Assembly: GCA_031263835.1 (NCBI GenBank)
Contig: JAISEZ010000149.1
Coordinates: forward strand, 1 to 7,729
Length of the DNA stretch: 7,729 nt
Origin: Tannerella sp.
GTDB taxonomy: Bacteria; Bacteroidota; Bacteroidia; Bacteroidales; Tannerellaceae
Reading direction: 5' to 3'
Part shown: positions 7,326-7,729 of the stretch, in pieces
How the letters are laid out: the number at the start of each line of letters is the position of its first letter
Numbering within the stretch: the stretch's first letter is position 1
Notes under the pieces: generated by a model
Seen by the model: only the letters and a program-made list of their open reading frames with translations
The model's database searches: none
Told to the model about the DNA's origin: nothing
Made by a program: the position numbers and the translations under genes

Positions 7326-7395
7326 ATGAGCCAGTGAGAGAATGTGAGAATGAGACAATTCATTTTCACATTCTCTCATTCTCACATTTGCTCAT
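7326..7395. repeat. 70-bp inverted repeat of GAGAATG words after rsgA, possible terminator
   Basis: The left arm begins ATGAGCCAGTGAGAGAATG at 7326 and the right arm ends CATTCTCACATTTGCTCAT at 7395. The arms pair over about 34 bases with a few mismatches and almost no loop. It starts 5 bases after the rsgA stop codon, so it would form a long AT-rich hairpin at the end of the frr-rsgA transcript, and may end transcription or protect the 3' end. The words are the same as at 5440-5465, which argues for a dispersed repeat family rather than a dedicated terminator. Confidence 0.6.
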
Positions 7396-7549
7396 TTACT
7401 TACTAATACAGTATCTATCGACAGCATGCTCCCTTCCGCCGGAAAGGGCAACCGGCCGGTAATCGTTACGCGCTATGCCGGCGGCAAACACCTGCTGCAG
7501 AAAGCGCGGACGATCGCTTATGCTTCGCCTCTGACGGTCGGGTAATGCC
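7396..7549. other. Unassigned sequence between rsgA and the second array
   Basis: The first 25 or so bases are AT-rich; the rest is GC-rich like the genes. A 39-codon frame (ATG 7426 to TAA 7545) reads MLPSAGKGNRPVIVTRYAGG and continues to LTVG. It has no Shine-Dalgarno and no promoter I can see, and resembles no family I recognise. The reverse strand is also open across the same stretch without an obvious start. It may be a remnant of a decayed gene on either strand, or simply GC-rich spacer. No tRNA or other RNA gene was seen here. Confidence 0.3.
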
Positions 7550-7729
7550 TGGAACAGGCCGTTCCTTTCTCCGGGAACAGGCTATTCTCTTTTCCGGTAA
7601 CAGGCTGTTACCTTTTCCGGTAACAGGCTGTTACCTTCTCTGGTAACAGGCTGTTACCTTCTCTGGTAACAGGCTGTTACCTTACCTGGTAACAGGCTGT
7701 TACCTTCCCTGGTAACAGCCTGTTAAATT
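7550..7729. repeat. 23-bp tandem array of GGTAACAG-g-CTGTTACC palindromes, runs off the window
   Basis: Eight units start at 7550, 7573, 7596, 7619, 7642, 7665, 7688 and 7711; the last is cut by the window end. The consensus unit is GGTAACAGGCTGTTACC plus a 6-base pyrimidine-rich spacer (TTTTCC, TTCTCT, TTACCT or TTCCCT). The 17-base part is a perfect 8-bp palindrome around one central base. The first two units differ: position 3 of the left arm is G instead of T and the partner position is C instead of A, so pairing is kept, with one mismatch elsewhere in each stem. The last unit has central C instead of G and loses its two outer pairs. The period is not a multiple of three, so the array is not coding, and the short near-identical spacers exclude CRISPR. 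The full length is unknown. Function unknown. Confidence 0.9.

Noticed and set aside
7550..7729. CRISPR array
   Set aside because: The segments between palindromes are 6 bases and almost identical, the unit is only 23 bases, and no cas gene is present.
1..7729. tRNA or rRNA genes
   Set aside because: I looked through the intergenic regions for cloverleaf-like arms and conserved T-loop sequence and saw none; no rRNA-like stretch is present.

Overview
The window looks like a stretch of a Bacteroidota chromosome, most likely order Bacteroidales. The evidence is a Bacteroidota-type promoter (TTTG, then 20 bases, then TAnnTTTG) in front of the ribosome recycling factor gene, A-rich leaders with mostly no Shine-Dalgarno sequence, an AddB-type nuclease of the short form I associate with this phylum, a large GH2 glycosidase, and intergenic regions full of short-word inverted repeats. 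By eye the genes are GC-rich, richer than I expect for Bacteroides itself. I cannot name the genus.

Layout, with all genes on the + strand. Bases 1-2175 hold the 3' part of a family 2 glycoside hydrolase whose start lies before the window. Bases 2176-2565 are non-coding and are framed by a long inverted repeat (2193-2549) that encloses a 23-bp tandem array of CTTATAAG palindromes. Bases 2566-5430 encode a 954-residue PD-(D/E)XK nuclease with four cysteines placed as in the AddB iron-sulfur cluster, the nuclease subunit of an AddAB-type recombination enzyme. Bases 5431-5814 hold a run of GAGAATGA words, a 119-bp inverted repeat built on ACACAGAT words, a GC-rich hairpin and the frr promoter. 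Bases 5815-7320 are an frr-rsgA operon with a 9-base gap and a strong Shine-Dalgarno for rsgA. Bases 7321-7729 hold a 70-base inverted repeat after rsgA, about 150 bases of unassigned sequence, and a second 23-bp tandem palindrome array that runs into the window end.

The genes form three units. The GH2 enzyme belongs to polysaccharide breakdown. AddB belongs to double-strand break repair, but no addA is next to it downstream. frr and rsgA both act in the ribosome cycle: Frr splits post-termination ribosomes, and RsgA is the GTPase that checks 30S subunit maturation.

No new gene system is visible. The most unusual feature is non-coding: two unrelated palindrome arrays share the same 23-bp period and largely keep arm pairing while the arm sequence changes, and every complete intergenic region in the window carries inverted or direct short-word repeats.
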